31,403 nt of DNA. It comes from an uncultured Clostridium sp. Its GTDB lineage: Bacteria; Bacillota; Clostridia; Lachnospirales; Lachnospiraceae. Numbering within the stretch: the first letter of the stretch is position 1; every line of letters begins with the position of its first letter. Below are positions 15,613 through 22,299 of this stretch, in pieces. A program made the translations under genes and the position numbers. The notes beneath the pieces were generated by a model, which was given only the letters and a program-made list of their open reading frames with translations, was not told where the DNA came from and did no database searches. The stretch is taken from the NCBI GenBank assembly GCA_900544905.1, contig UQXF01000027.1, forward strand, positions 1 to 31,403, read 5' to 3'.

Positions 15613-16713
15613 TTATCTTGCCCCTAACAGCTGTCCCAGCTGCTCCACCAGACCGGCATTTCCATTTACGGAAATCTCGCCTACCCTGTCACAGATTCTT
15701 TCCAGGTATTCCAGCTCCTTTAACTTGTATAAAGTCTTATTCTCATCCATCAGCTTCGCTGTATTCAGCAAAGAACGGGTAGAAGCAACTTCCTCTCTTC
15801 TGGAAATCACATTTGCCTGTGCCGTCTTTTCTGCCACCAGCACGGAATTCATAATGTCCTTAATCTCACCCGGCAAAATGATATCCTTAATGCCTGCTGA
15901 GAGAAATTCCACATAAAAAGCATCCTCATTCTCCTTAAGCTTCCGAAATACTTCCCTGGAAATATCTTCTTTCATCTCCAGAATTTCATCCAGCTTATAG
16001 TTGCCGGTAAATTCCCTGATTACCAGCTGAACAAAGGAATACATCTGCTGTTCCAGATTCTTAATATTCTCCGTCAGTGCCACAGCATCCCGGATTTTAT
16101 AAGCACAGGTTACATTCATCCGGATACCTATTTTATCCCTTGTCAGAATTTCCTGACCTGCAATGTTGAGCTCCGTCTGCTTCATATCCACAATCTTAGC
16201 AGTCACTGTATTTTCGTTATTCCAGAAATAATACACACCGGAAGAAAGGGTCTTTTGCAGCACATGATTGTAGTAGAGCAAACCGGTCTCACCCTCACCG
16301 ACAATAACGGTAGTATAGTACTTCGTTGGGATTACGGACAACATCTGCTTGGTAACCGCTGTCTCTATTTCTGCCTTTTCCATGGAAATCAGCTTAATTT
16401 CATACTTTTCAAACACATTCCAGAAAATATATTCCTTTCTGACCGCAAATGCCCGCAGGGTATCATTGACATATATCAGACCGATAAATCCATCCGGAAT
16501 CTGAAAGCGCACAGTTGACTCCCGGAATATCCGGTCCTTTTCTAAAATCTGATATGGAACATCCATATAATTCAGCTCACCAGACATTTCCTCAATATGT
16601 ACCTCATACCCCAGCACCCTGGAAAAGTAGTATTTTCCCGCTGTTAACATTTTCACAAACAAACCATTCTTTGTCACAAAACCTGCTTCATTTTCTCTGA
16701 TAATCACTCTCAT
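15613..16713 (-). CDS. Slipin-like SPFH/band-7 protein
   Basis: This 366-residue protein has no N-terminal membrane anchor. Before the SPFH domain (about 130-320) it has three copies of a ~20-residue motif around G-x4-N-x2-L...Y-x-F: 11-31, 78-98 and 144-165. The SPFH core shows TRDKIGIRMNVTCAYKI, a helical EFTGNYKLDEILEMKEDI segment and AGIKDIILPGEIKDIMN. The helical tail ends LGQLLGAR. SPFH proteins build oligomeric rings or scaffolds. The ATG at 16713 has AGGAGG eight bases upstream. It lies downstream of rtcB and the tRNA-like elements on the same strand; slipins are known neighbours of RNA-repair ligases in bacteria. Its role here is inferred from that context. Confidence 0.85.
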   Translation of the reverse strand: MRVIIRENEAGFVTKNGLFVKMLTAGKYYFSRVLGYEVHIEEMSGELNYMDVPYQILEKDRIFRESTVRFQIPDGFIGLIYVNDTLRAFAVRKEYIFWNVFEKYEIKLISMEKAEIETAVTKQMLSVIPTKYYTTVIVGEGETGLLYYNHVLQKTLSSGVYYFWNNENTVTAKIVDMKQTELNIAGQEILTRDKIGIRMNVTCAYKIRDAVALTENIKNLEQQMYSFVQLVIREFTGNYKLDEILEMKEDISREVFRKLKENEDAFYVEFLSAGIKDIILPGEIKDIMNSVLVAEKTAQANVISRREEVASTRSLLNTAKLMDENKTLYKLKELEYLERICDRVGEISVNGNAGLVEQLGQLLGAR

Positions 16714-16866
16714 TCTTCCATCCTCCTAAAACACAGTCTATAAAAACCGATTTACTCCTTACATATGCATTCTGTTCAATGCATTTATCAACACTTATAT
16801 CTTTGTATTGTATCTAAGCCTCACTATACGTATCTTTTGCATTTTGGCAGTCCATTCCTCCCATCT

Positions 16867-17145
16867 TTATTCCGTTACGGAAATCTGATTCAGCATCCCA
16901 TCGTGCAGAAGAACGCCGGATACTTTGTGAAGGTATTGCTTTCTGTCGGAAATGTTTCCGTCAGAAATATCCATCCCTACACTGTTCTCCATTGTTGTCC
17001 TGCAAAATAAGTCTGCGGTATCCTCAAATTTCAGGCACTGAAATAAATTACCTTCTCCAGACCTTCAGCAAGCAGTATTACATCTTCTGTACTGCTACAG
17101 CAAATGACAATTCTGCCTGAGAAGAAATCCGGTGTGGATGGGAGG
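16867..17145 (-). pseudogene. Possible frameshifted small ORF
   Basis: On the minus strand one frame reads a protein-like stretch (PDFFSGRIVICCSSTEDV ... EKVIYF) up to a TGA. An overlapping frame then continues with CLKFEDTADLFCR into a 41-codon ORF starting at the ATG at 16992 and ending at 16867. Joined, they would give a domain of roughly 90 residues that I do not recognise. This may be a decayed gene, a short real ORF (ATG with AGGA five bases upstream), or leader sequence of slipin. I see no other coding signal in 16714-17160. Confidence 0.25.
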
Positions 17146-17162
17146 AAGAGCCTGCACCTTCT

Positions 17163-17239
17163 TGGTTTTGTATGGATTCGAACCATCTGACTTAAAAAGT
17201 CTGCCACTTTTTTATGTGCTCTACCCTCTGAGCTACCGT
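17163..17239 (-). ncRNA. tRNA-like element B
   Basis: On the minus strand this contains a canonical D arm (GCTC-AGAGGGTA-GAGC, within 17218-17234), a strong anticodon-type hairpin (AAAAAG, 7-base loop TGGCAGA, CTTTTT; 17194-17212) and a canonical T arm (ATGG, loop TTCGAAT, CCAT; 17172-17186). The acceptor strands (AAAACGG and CAAAACC) cannot pair, and the loop lacks the universal U33. It is therefore not an ordinary tRNA. It abuts element A in tandem, between rtcB and the slipin gene. A tRNA mimic, a repair substrate or a degenerate tRNA are all possible. Confidence 0.6.
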
Positions 17240-17327
17240 TTTCACGGAGTGGATTTGAACCACTGACACCATAAGCTTAGAGCCTATCCCTTATAGGCAT
17301 TACGCTTAACAGGCGCAATTTGTGAAA
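17240..17327 (-). ncRNA. tRNA-like element A
   Basis: On the minus strand, TTTCAC (17322-17327) and GTGAAA (17240-17245) can form a short acceptor-like stem. There is a canonical T arm (AGTGG, loop TTCAAAT, CCACT), a D-like stem (TGCGC/GCGTA) whose 7-base loop lacks the GG pair, and an anticodon-like hairpin (GCCTA, loop TAAGGGA, TAGGC) without U33. A long variable region (about 17 bases) separates it from the T arm. It resembles a degenerate or mimic tRNA rather than a decoding one. Confidence 0.6.
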
Positions 17328-17344
17328 GAACCTATGGAATACCC

Positions 17345-17485
17345 TGTATTACATACCGGCACCGCAGGGCAGGGGCTTCACTGCCCCGATACCCACGCAA
17401 ATAAATTCCTTCTCTATAATAATCCTGCCCTCGCAGGTTATTACCACTCTTCTGCCTGCCGTTTTTTACTGGCAGACAGGTACTA
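17345..17485 (-). ncRNA. Structured spacer directly after rtcB
   Basis: Three hairpins follow the rtcB stop: 17452-17479 (arms CTGTCTGCC and GGCAGGCAG on the minus strand), 17417-17443 (TAATAACCTGC with GCAGGATTATTA, one bulge) and 17372-17387 (GGGGC/GCCCC). None is followed by a T-run, so transcription should continue into the tRNA-like elements. The density of stems suggests one structured RNA spanning about 17163-17485, possibly comparable to bacterial Y RNAs, which carry a tRNA-like module; that comparison is inference. Confidence 0.4.
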
Positions 17486-18718
17486 TTATCCTTTTACAAC
17501 TCCCACTGTCTTTAATTTTCTGACAGGAGTTACCATATCCTTTTGCTGTTCCATGACCTCGTCAATGTCCTTATATGCAAACCGGCACTCCTCTGCAACA
17601 TCATTTTTCTTACGTTTTCCAAGAATTACACCCTGTTCCTTCAAGTCCACCATAACCTGTTCTGTGGAAAAGGCCGCCATGGCTCCGCTTCTGGAATAGC
17701 ATCTGCCTGCACCATGGGAAGATGTGTAAAAAGTCTCCGGATTGCCTTTTCCCTCAACCACATAGCTGTAGGAACCCATGGCTCCCGGTATCACCGCAAG
17801 CTCACCCTCTCTTACCCTGGTGGCACCCTTTCTGTGCACCCATACATTTGCGCCATAATGGTTCTCCAATGCCGCATAATTATGGTGGCAGTTAATCTGG
17901 TCTGAAAATTCCACTGTATAGTGCGTATGCTTCTCAACCAATTCCTTTACGATATTGCAGGCTGCCATTAACATATGCTCCCTGTTTTCAAAGGCATAAT
18001 CCATGGCAAGCTGCATCCAGTTGATGTACTGTTTACCTTCCTCAGCTGCTACCGGCAAAAACGCCAGGTGGTATTGCTCCGGCACGTCACTATACCATTT
18101 ATTATTTAACTCTCTTGCGGTATTGTGAAAATAATCGCATATCTTCTTTCCAAGGTGGCGGCTGCCTGAATGAATCATAATACAAAGGTAACCATCCTCA
18201 TCTTCCTGAAGCTCAATAAAATGATTGCCACCGCCTAAGGTTCCCACCTGGTAATAGCCGTCCTCTATCAACGGAATTAACTCTTTGTTCGCCTCGTATT
18301 TCCACATTTCATCCTTTGTTTTATCAAGCACAATGGATTCCTGTGGTGTCTTATGGCGCTCCACCCCAAGGGGAACCGCTCTCATAATCGCTCCAATCAT
18401 CGCCTGAATCAGGCTTCCATTTCCTGTCATAATGTCTTTAATGTCATTTACTTTGATATTCGTTGCAGTAAATACCATGCCACAGCCGATATCTACTCCC
18501 ACGGCATTTGGTATAATCACATCCTTTGCTGCAATGACTCCGCCGATTGGCATTCCCTTTCCGGCATGGGTATCCGGCATTAAACAGACCCATTTATGTA
18601 TAAATGGAAGGTTTGACAAATGATATGCCTGTTCCAAGCAGTTCTCCTCCAGCTTACTTTCATCCTGTAACCAAACCTTTACCGGAAATCTTGTGTTCTC
18701 ATTGAAAAGTACAAACAT
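17486..18718 (-). CDS. rtcB: RNA-splicing ligase RtcB
   Basis: This 410-residue protein has the same size as the E. coli enzyme and shows all catalytic landmarks: Asp76 and Cys79 in GVDIGCG, His166 in GGGNHFIE, His183 in HSGSRH, His279 in CHHNYA, and the guanylated His335 in SSHGAGR. RtcB uses GTP and Mn2+ to join RNA 3'-phosphate (or 2',3'-cyclic phosphate) ends to 5'-OH ends, repairing tRNAs and rRNA cut by ribotoxins. The ATG at 18718 has AGGAGGG seven bases upstream. No archease, RtcA, RtcR or PrfH gene is in the window. Downstream lie tRNA-like elements and a slipin, which supports an RNA-repair role. I see only weak promoter candidates in 18719-18880. Confidence 0.95.
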   Translation of the reverse strand: MFVLFNENTRFPVKVWLQDESKLEENCLEQAYHLSNLPFIHKWVCLMPDTHAGKGMPIGGVIAAKDVIIPNAVGVDIGCGMVFTATNIKVNDIKDIMTGNGSLIQAMIGAIMRAVPLGVERHKTPQESIVLDKTKDEMWKYEANKELIPLIEDGYYQVGTLGGGNHFIELQEDEDGYLCIMIHSGSRHLGKKICDYFHNTARELNNKWYSDVPEQYHLAFLPVAAEEGKQYINWMQLAMDYAFENREHMLMAACNIVKELVEKHTHYTVEFSDQINCHHNYAALENHYGANVWVHRKGATRVREGELAVIPGAMGSYSYVVEGKGNPETFYTSSHGAGRCYSRSGAMAAFSTEQVMVDLKEQGVILGKRKKNDVAEECRFAYKDIDEVMEQQKDMVTPVRKLKTVGVVKG

Positions 18719-18882
18719 TGTCTTTCCCTCCTTTTCCCACAAAAACTCTCTTTGTGTTTTCCTGATGTTTGTATGTTTTGTTTTCTTTGATGATGCTATT
18801 CTAATATGGATTGGTAAATTTTTCATTTCAAAAAAGTTGCGAACTTGATTTAAAAGCCATTTTCTGACCTTCAGTACAAAAC

Positions 18883-18924
18883 AAAAAAAGCAGCTGTCTA
18901 CTTATTCATAAACAGCCACTTTTT
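18883..18924 (-). terminator. Terminator of the PadR operon
   Basis: An 8-bp stem (18890-18897 with 18912-18919, two G-T pairs) is followed by seven T on the minus strand. The plus strand also has TTTTT after the stem. It separates the PadR operon from rtcB. Confidence 0.75.
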
Positions 18925-18930
18925 CTACTC

Positions 18931-19254
18931 TTACTTCTTACGATACTTTGCCTCAATTTTCAGGGAATACACCACCATAACCACAATCATTTCTATCATT
19001 ACACCCGCAATGGAGATGAAAAACAATGGTGAATTCTGCCTGGCGGTCAAAAACGGGAATCCCAGCACAACAAAGACAACAGCTGTCACACACCACATTT
19101 TACCCACAGCCTTATTATAAGCCCTCACATTTTCAATCTCCGGAGTCCTGGCATTTGCCCAAAAGCCTACTGGTTCTTTTGCACGAAATGCTGCAATACC
19201 AAATCCAAGAAACATAAGACCACAAAGCAGCCAAATCACAAAGCCAACCATCAT
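18931..19254 (-). CDS. Small membrane protein, unknown family
   Basis: This 107-residue protein has three hydrophobic segments (about 3-24, 52-70, 77-97) and a soluble loop FWANARTPEIENVRAYNKAVGK between the first two. The pattern recalls DUF3784-like small membrane proteins of Clostridia, but I am not certain. Its ATG overlaps the stop of the SdpI-like gene (ATGA), and AGGAGG lies eight bases upstream. It is the last gene of the PadR operon. Confidence 0.7.
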   Translation of the reverse strand: MMVGFVIWLLCGLMFLGFGIAAFRAKEPVGFWANARTPEIENVRAYNKAVGKMWCVTAVVFVVLGFPFLTARQNSPLFFISIAGVMIEMIVVMVVYSLKIEAKYRKK

Positions 19255-19637
19255 ATAGCATTCCTCCTGTTTCCATTTTTATCAAAATTTTTCCTTAATG
19301 CCTTTTCTACCGGATAAATACTGCCAACCAGTATTACACACTGTAATATACACAATACTCCACCCCATGTTCCAATCCTATCTGTAGATTTTCCTATCAG
19401 GAGAAGCATCATAACAATTGAAACAGAAAGCATAATCCAACCAATGTTCCACCAAAGCCTGCCACAATATGTATGGGCAAATCTCCATGTATCCTGATTC
19501 TTTTTGGACATTGTAGTGCGATAACCCAGTAAGCCATTAATTGTTGCAGGCGGTGTTTTCCACATCCACCTTCCGAATCCAATCATGCAAAACGGAAGCA
19601 GCATATTCATTAATAACATAAATGCCCAGAAGCCCAT
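19251..19637 (-). CDS. SdpI-family membrane protein
   Basis: This 128-residue protein has about four hydrophobic segments and the SdpI signature NGLLGYRTTMSKKNQDTWRF with AHTYCGRLW. SdpI of Bacillus subtilis gives immunity to the SdpC toxin; many homologues have no known toxin partner and none is visible here. The start at 19637 is preferred because GAGGGAG is nine bases upstream; an ATG at 19646 would touch that site. It is the third gene of a PadR-controlled operon. Confidence 0.82.
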   Translation of the reverse strand: MGFWAFMLLMNMLLPFCMIGFGRWMWKTPPATINGLLGYRTTMSKKNQDTWRFAHTYCGRLWWNIGWIMLSVSIVMMLLLIGKSTDRIGTWGGVLCILQCVILVGSIYPVEKALRKNFDKNGNRRNAI

Positions 19638-19652
19638 TCCAATCATCTCCCT

Positions 19653-20303
19653 CTATTTCATGTATAAACCTGCCAGCTTATAATCCGAATCAAAGGATAA
19701 AGTATAGGTTACATTATTCTCCCCATAGCCAACGGTCATCTGGACAACTGCATATATTTTTCCTAACTGTGAAACCTCTACTGCATATGCATTTCCATAG
19801 GATACATTTGACTTCCAGTCCAAATCAAAACCTGCCTTCACATTATCCATATACTCTTTTGTCAGAATCGGCTTCATGTTTTCATCTGCATACTCTTCCT
19901 GCAGGGCATCATAATCCTCCATATTTAATGCCAAAATCACTGCCATTGATTTGCTTTCCACTTGTTCCACATCAAATATTGAACTTTCTTCAAGCGGCTT
20001 TGACTTTGGAACCGCCCAGTACCCCAACAGACCCAGAATCAACAGTACCACCACTATAATACCTGCAATTGTTATTTTCTTTGCTCTTTTTGCCCTTTTG
20101 ATTTCTTCCTCCGACAGATTTTCATTAAATTCTGCCGCTATATCCTTCGGAGCCCCCATACGTTCAACTATCTGCTCCATGGTTTCGCCATTCGCCATTG
20201 CACTGGTAATATCGGATTCCAGCTGCTTTGCGATTTCTATTCTCTTTGTTCTTGTACATTTTAACTGCTTACAAACTTTTTTAATATAAGTCTTCTGATT
20301 CAT
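19653..20303 (-). CDS. DUF1700-like membrane protein
   Basis: This is a 216-residue protein. The N-terminal ~75 residues resemble the helical HAAS/DUF1700 region found beside PadR regulators (YIKKVCKQLKC, ESDITSAMANG, ERMGAPKDIAAEF). A membrane segment follows at about 77-99, then an external C-terminal domain of ~115 residues that resembles DUF3887 (VYSLQ-like fold with KAGFDLDWKSNVSYGNAYAV). The ATG at 20303 overlaps the PadR stop (ATGA). Such proteins are usually coregulated with PadR and may sense the envelope; the role is unproven. Confidence 0.75.
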   Translation of the reverse strand: MNQKTYIKKVCKQLKCTRTKRIEIAKQLESDITSAMANGETMEQIVERMGAPKDIAAEFNENLSEEEIKRAKRAKKITIAGIIVVVLLILGLLGYWAVPKSKPLEESSIFDVEQVESKSMAVILALNMEDYDALQEEYADENMKPILTKEYMDNVKAGFDLDWKSNVSYGNAYAVEVSQLGKIYAVVQMTVGYGENNVTYTLSFDSDYKLAGLYMK

Positions 20304-20644
20304 ACGTCTACCTCTCTTAAAATCGCGGTTACACATTTCTGAAAGTCTTCCCACAATCCGCAAAGCTCTTCCAATTCCTGTTTTCCCTTTTCCGTAATAT
20401 GGTAATACTTTCTGGATATCTCTTTCCCTTTTGGTTCACTCCAACGGCTTGATACCAGATTCTCATCCTCTAACCGGTACAGAATCGGATATAGTGTGCC
20501 TTCCTTTAAAACGAATAAACCGTTGCTTTTCTCTTTCAATTCATTGATTAACTGATAGCCATACTTCTCCTCTTTCGCCAACAGCTTAAGCACCAAAATC
20601 TCCAATACTCCCTTCTTAATCTGCTTTTCATACTTCGGGTTCAA
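20300..20644 (-). CDS. PadR-family transcriptional repressor
   Basis: This 114-residue protein has the PadR winged-helix pattern: KKGVLEILVLKLLAKEEKYGYQL, the KEGTLYPILYRLE recognition helix and wing residues RKYYHITEKGKQEL. The start appears to be a TTG at 20644, preceded by AAGGCGGTGAG; no ATG lies in a better place. It heads a four-gene operon in which each gene overlaps or closely follows the previous one. A 23-bp palindrome over its own transcription start suggests autorepression. Confidence 0.92.
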   Translation of the reverse strand: MNPKYEKQIKKGVLEILVLKLLAKEEKYGYQLINELKEKSNGLFVLKEGTLYPILYRLEDENLVSSRWSEPKGKEISRKYYHITEKGKQELEELCGLWEDFQKCVTAILREVDV

Positions 20645-20657
20645 ATTCTCACCGCCT

Positions 20658-20708
20658 TATATTTAGTATTACTAAATATATTCTATTACCAGAGTATCTT
20701 TTTGTCAA
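20658..20708 (-). promoter_or_regulatory. PadR operon promoter with palindromic operator
   Basis: On the minus strand TTGACA (20703-20708) and TAGAAT (20680-20685) are 17 bases apart, a near-consensus promoter. Immediately downstream, 20658-20680 is a perfect 23-bp palindrome around TATATTTAGTA and TACTAAATATA. It overlaps the expected start point, where a repressor would block transcription. Confidence 0.85.
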
Positions 20709-20735
20709 TCACGAATATAAAATGCCAACAATTAT

Positions 20736-20765
20736 TTGTGTCTTTTCCCCCATCTATGCTACAAT
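20736..20765 (+). promoter_or_regulatory. Possible promoter for the WYL gene pair
   Basis: TTGTGT (20736-20741) and TACAAT (20760-20765) are 18 bases apart, with TG just before the -10 box. A transcript from here would carry the 226-bp inverted repeat as its leader before the first WYL gene. Confidence 0.45.
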
Positions 20766-20797
20766 ACAATAAAAAATTACGACACACCATTAAACCA

Positions 20798-21023
20798 ATT
20801 GCAATAGGCGATTGCGAAACGCAGTTTTTGAAACCGCACGTTGTGTAAAATAAACAATTCACCACAGGGCACGTTTGCACTACTTGTCGCTCGTAACAGT
20901 ACATAAGGTGCCAAAACACGGCACCTAAGTACTGACGGCTCCAAAGTACCCTGTTTATGAAGTTGTTTATTTTACACAACTATGCTTTTGAAAATAGAGA
21001 GTTTCGCAATTAACTATAGCAAT
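20798..21023. repeat. 226-bp nested inverted repeat
   Basis: Left and right halves pair in blocks: ATTGCAATAG with CTATAGCAAT (one mismatch), ATTGCGAAAC (20811-20820) with 21001-21010, an 18-bp perfect stem (20840-20857 with 20963-20980), ACAGGG with CCCTGT, and CAGTACATAAGGTGCC (20897-20912) with 20920-20934. Bubbles separate the blocks. It could be a MITE-like element or a structured leader RNA. I see no target-site duplication and no plausible coding in it. Confidence 0.75.
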
Positions 21024-21046
21024 CACAATCAAGAAAGGAGTCCTGC

Positions 21047-22279
21047 ATGTCTGAATTTAAAGAACTTATCAAAAGCTTTCCCAAAACAAGAGAATATGTC
21101 CGGGACTTCTTTGTATATGGTTTCAAAACCAGAGAAGAATTCAAGGGCAAAAGTCCAAGAACCTATGACAATGAACGCCGCCGTATTGAAAGCTGGCTGT
21201 CAGGTTTTGTAAAACGGGACTATACAGAAAAAGGGAAGAACATCTCCCTTGCCATTGACAGCAATCTTTTAGACACCAACCCTCTCTATCAGGTATGGAA
21301 AACCAAAAGCTTTACAGACAATGATATCATGCTGCATTTCTTTTTACTGGACATGCTGTCAGATACCGGGGGCATGACCATAGAAGAAATCACCGACGGT
21401 ATTTTGAATGATTATGAAGTATTTTTTGATGTACAGATGGTGAGAAGAAAATGTAATTCTTATGTAAAAGAAGGTCTGCTTCGCAAAGAAAAACACGGAA
21501 AGGATTTGCTTTATCTGAAAAATCCCGATTTTAAGGATACTCTTGCACAATTCCCAATGCTGGAATCTGCTCTTCAATTCTACCAGCTCAGCGCCCCATT
21601 AGGAATTGTCGGAAACACAGTATTAGATACTATTTCCAGTAAAAATGAGACCTTCCGGGTAAAGCACAGCTTCTTTGTCCATACCCTGGAGGATGAGATT
21701 CTGTTAGAATTACTAAATGCCATGAGACAGCAGTTTTCCGTCAAACTTATGATACGTGGCTCTAAAAGTAGCAACGAAAGTACTATGCTTGGTGTTCCAC
21801 TTCAGATTTTTACCAGCACCCGCACCGGAAGACGTTTTTTGTGCCTTTACCTGGCAAAATCCAAGCGTTTTACCTGTGTCCGCATGGATTCCATTAAAAA
21901 GGTCCAACCGGCAGAACTTGCCCCTGATTACAAAACACTCCGGGAAATGCTTATGAAAAACCACGACCATCTGTGGGGGGTATCCTTTCAAAATGGCGGC
22001 AGAACCCATTTGGAAACCGTAAAATTAACCCTCCATATCAAAGAAGGTGCAGAGGACTATATTTTAGAGCGGCTTACCCGGGAAGGTAAAGGCGGAACCA
22101 TAAACCACATTGCACCGGATACCTACACCTATGAAAAAGAAGTATTTGACAGTAATGAAATGCTGCCATGGCTCCGCACCTTTACCGGGCGCATTCTTGA
22201 TATCGAGTGCAGCGCCTCCAGACTAAAATCTCTTTTTTATAGCGATATGGAAGCCATGTACCAGATGTATGACATATAG
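21047..22279 (+). CDS. WYL-domain protein (first of pair)
   Basis: This 410-residue protein has a helical N-terminal part (to ~60), a winged-helix-like region (about 80-180; FTDNDIMLHFFLLDML, VRRKCNSYVKEGLLRKE) and a central to C-terminal WYL-like domain (about 220-330) with GVPLQIFTSTRTGRRFLCLYL. WYL domains bind nucleic acid or nucleotide ligands and control transcription, including defence genes. GGAG lies just ahead of the ATG. A second WYL protein follows 20 bp downstream, so they probably form one regulator or a heteromer. What they control is not visible. Confidence 0.8.
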   Translation: MSEFKELIKSFPKTREYVRDFFVYGFKTREEFKGKSPRTYDNERRRIESWLSGFVKRDYTEKGKNISLAIDSNLLDTNPLYQVWKTKSFTDNDIMLHFFLLDMLSDTGGMTIEEITDGILNDYEVFFDVQMVRRKCNSYVKEGLLRKEKHGKDLLYLKNPDFKDTLAQFPMLESALQFYQLSAPLGIVGNTVLDTISSKNETFRVKHSFFVHTLEDEILLELLNAMRQQFSVKLMIRGSKSSNESTMLGVPLQIFTSTRTGRRFLCLYLAKSKRFTCVRMDSIKKVQPAELAPDYKTLREMLMKNHDHLWGVSFQNGGRTHLETVKLTLHIKEGAEDYILERLTREGKGGTINHIAPDTYTYEKEVFDSNEMLPWLRTFTGRILDIECSASRLKSLFYSDMEAMYQMYDI

Positions 22280-22299
22280 AATGATAAGGAGAATTACCT

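Noticed and set aside
17163..17327. Two ordinary functional tRNA genes
   Set aside because: T arms are canonical, but element B has no acceptor pairing, neither anticodon loop has U33, and element A lacks the D-loop GG and has an oversized variable region.
18719..18880. Sigma-54 or other strong promoter ahead of rtcB
   Set aside because: I found no GG-N10-GC pair and only poor -35/-10 matches (TAGAAT with a weak -35), and no RtcR gene in the window.
20686..20979. Minus-strand ORF of 97 residues
   Set aside because: It runs through the inverted repeat and the PadR promoter, has no ribosome-binding site and a cysteine-rich, non-protein-like composition.
20798..21023. 6S RNA
   Set aside because: A long hairpin with bubbles recalls 6S RNA, but the very long perfect stems and the lack of a recognisable central bubble make this weak.
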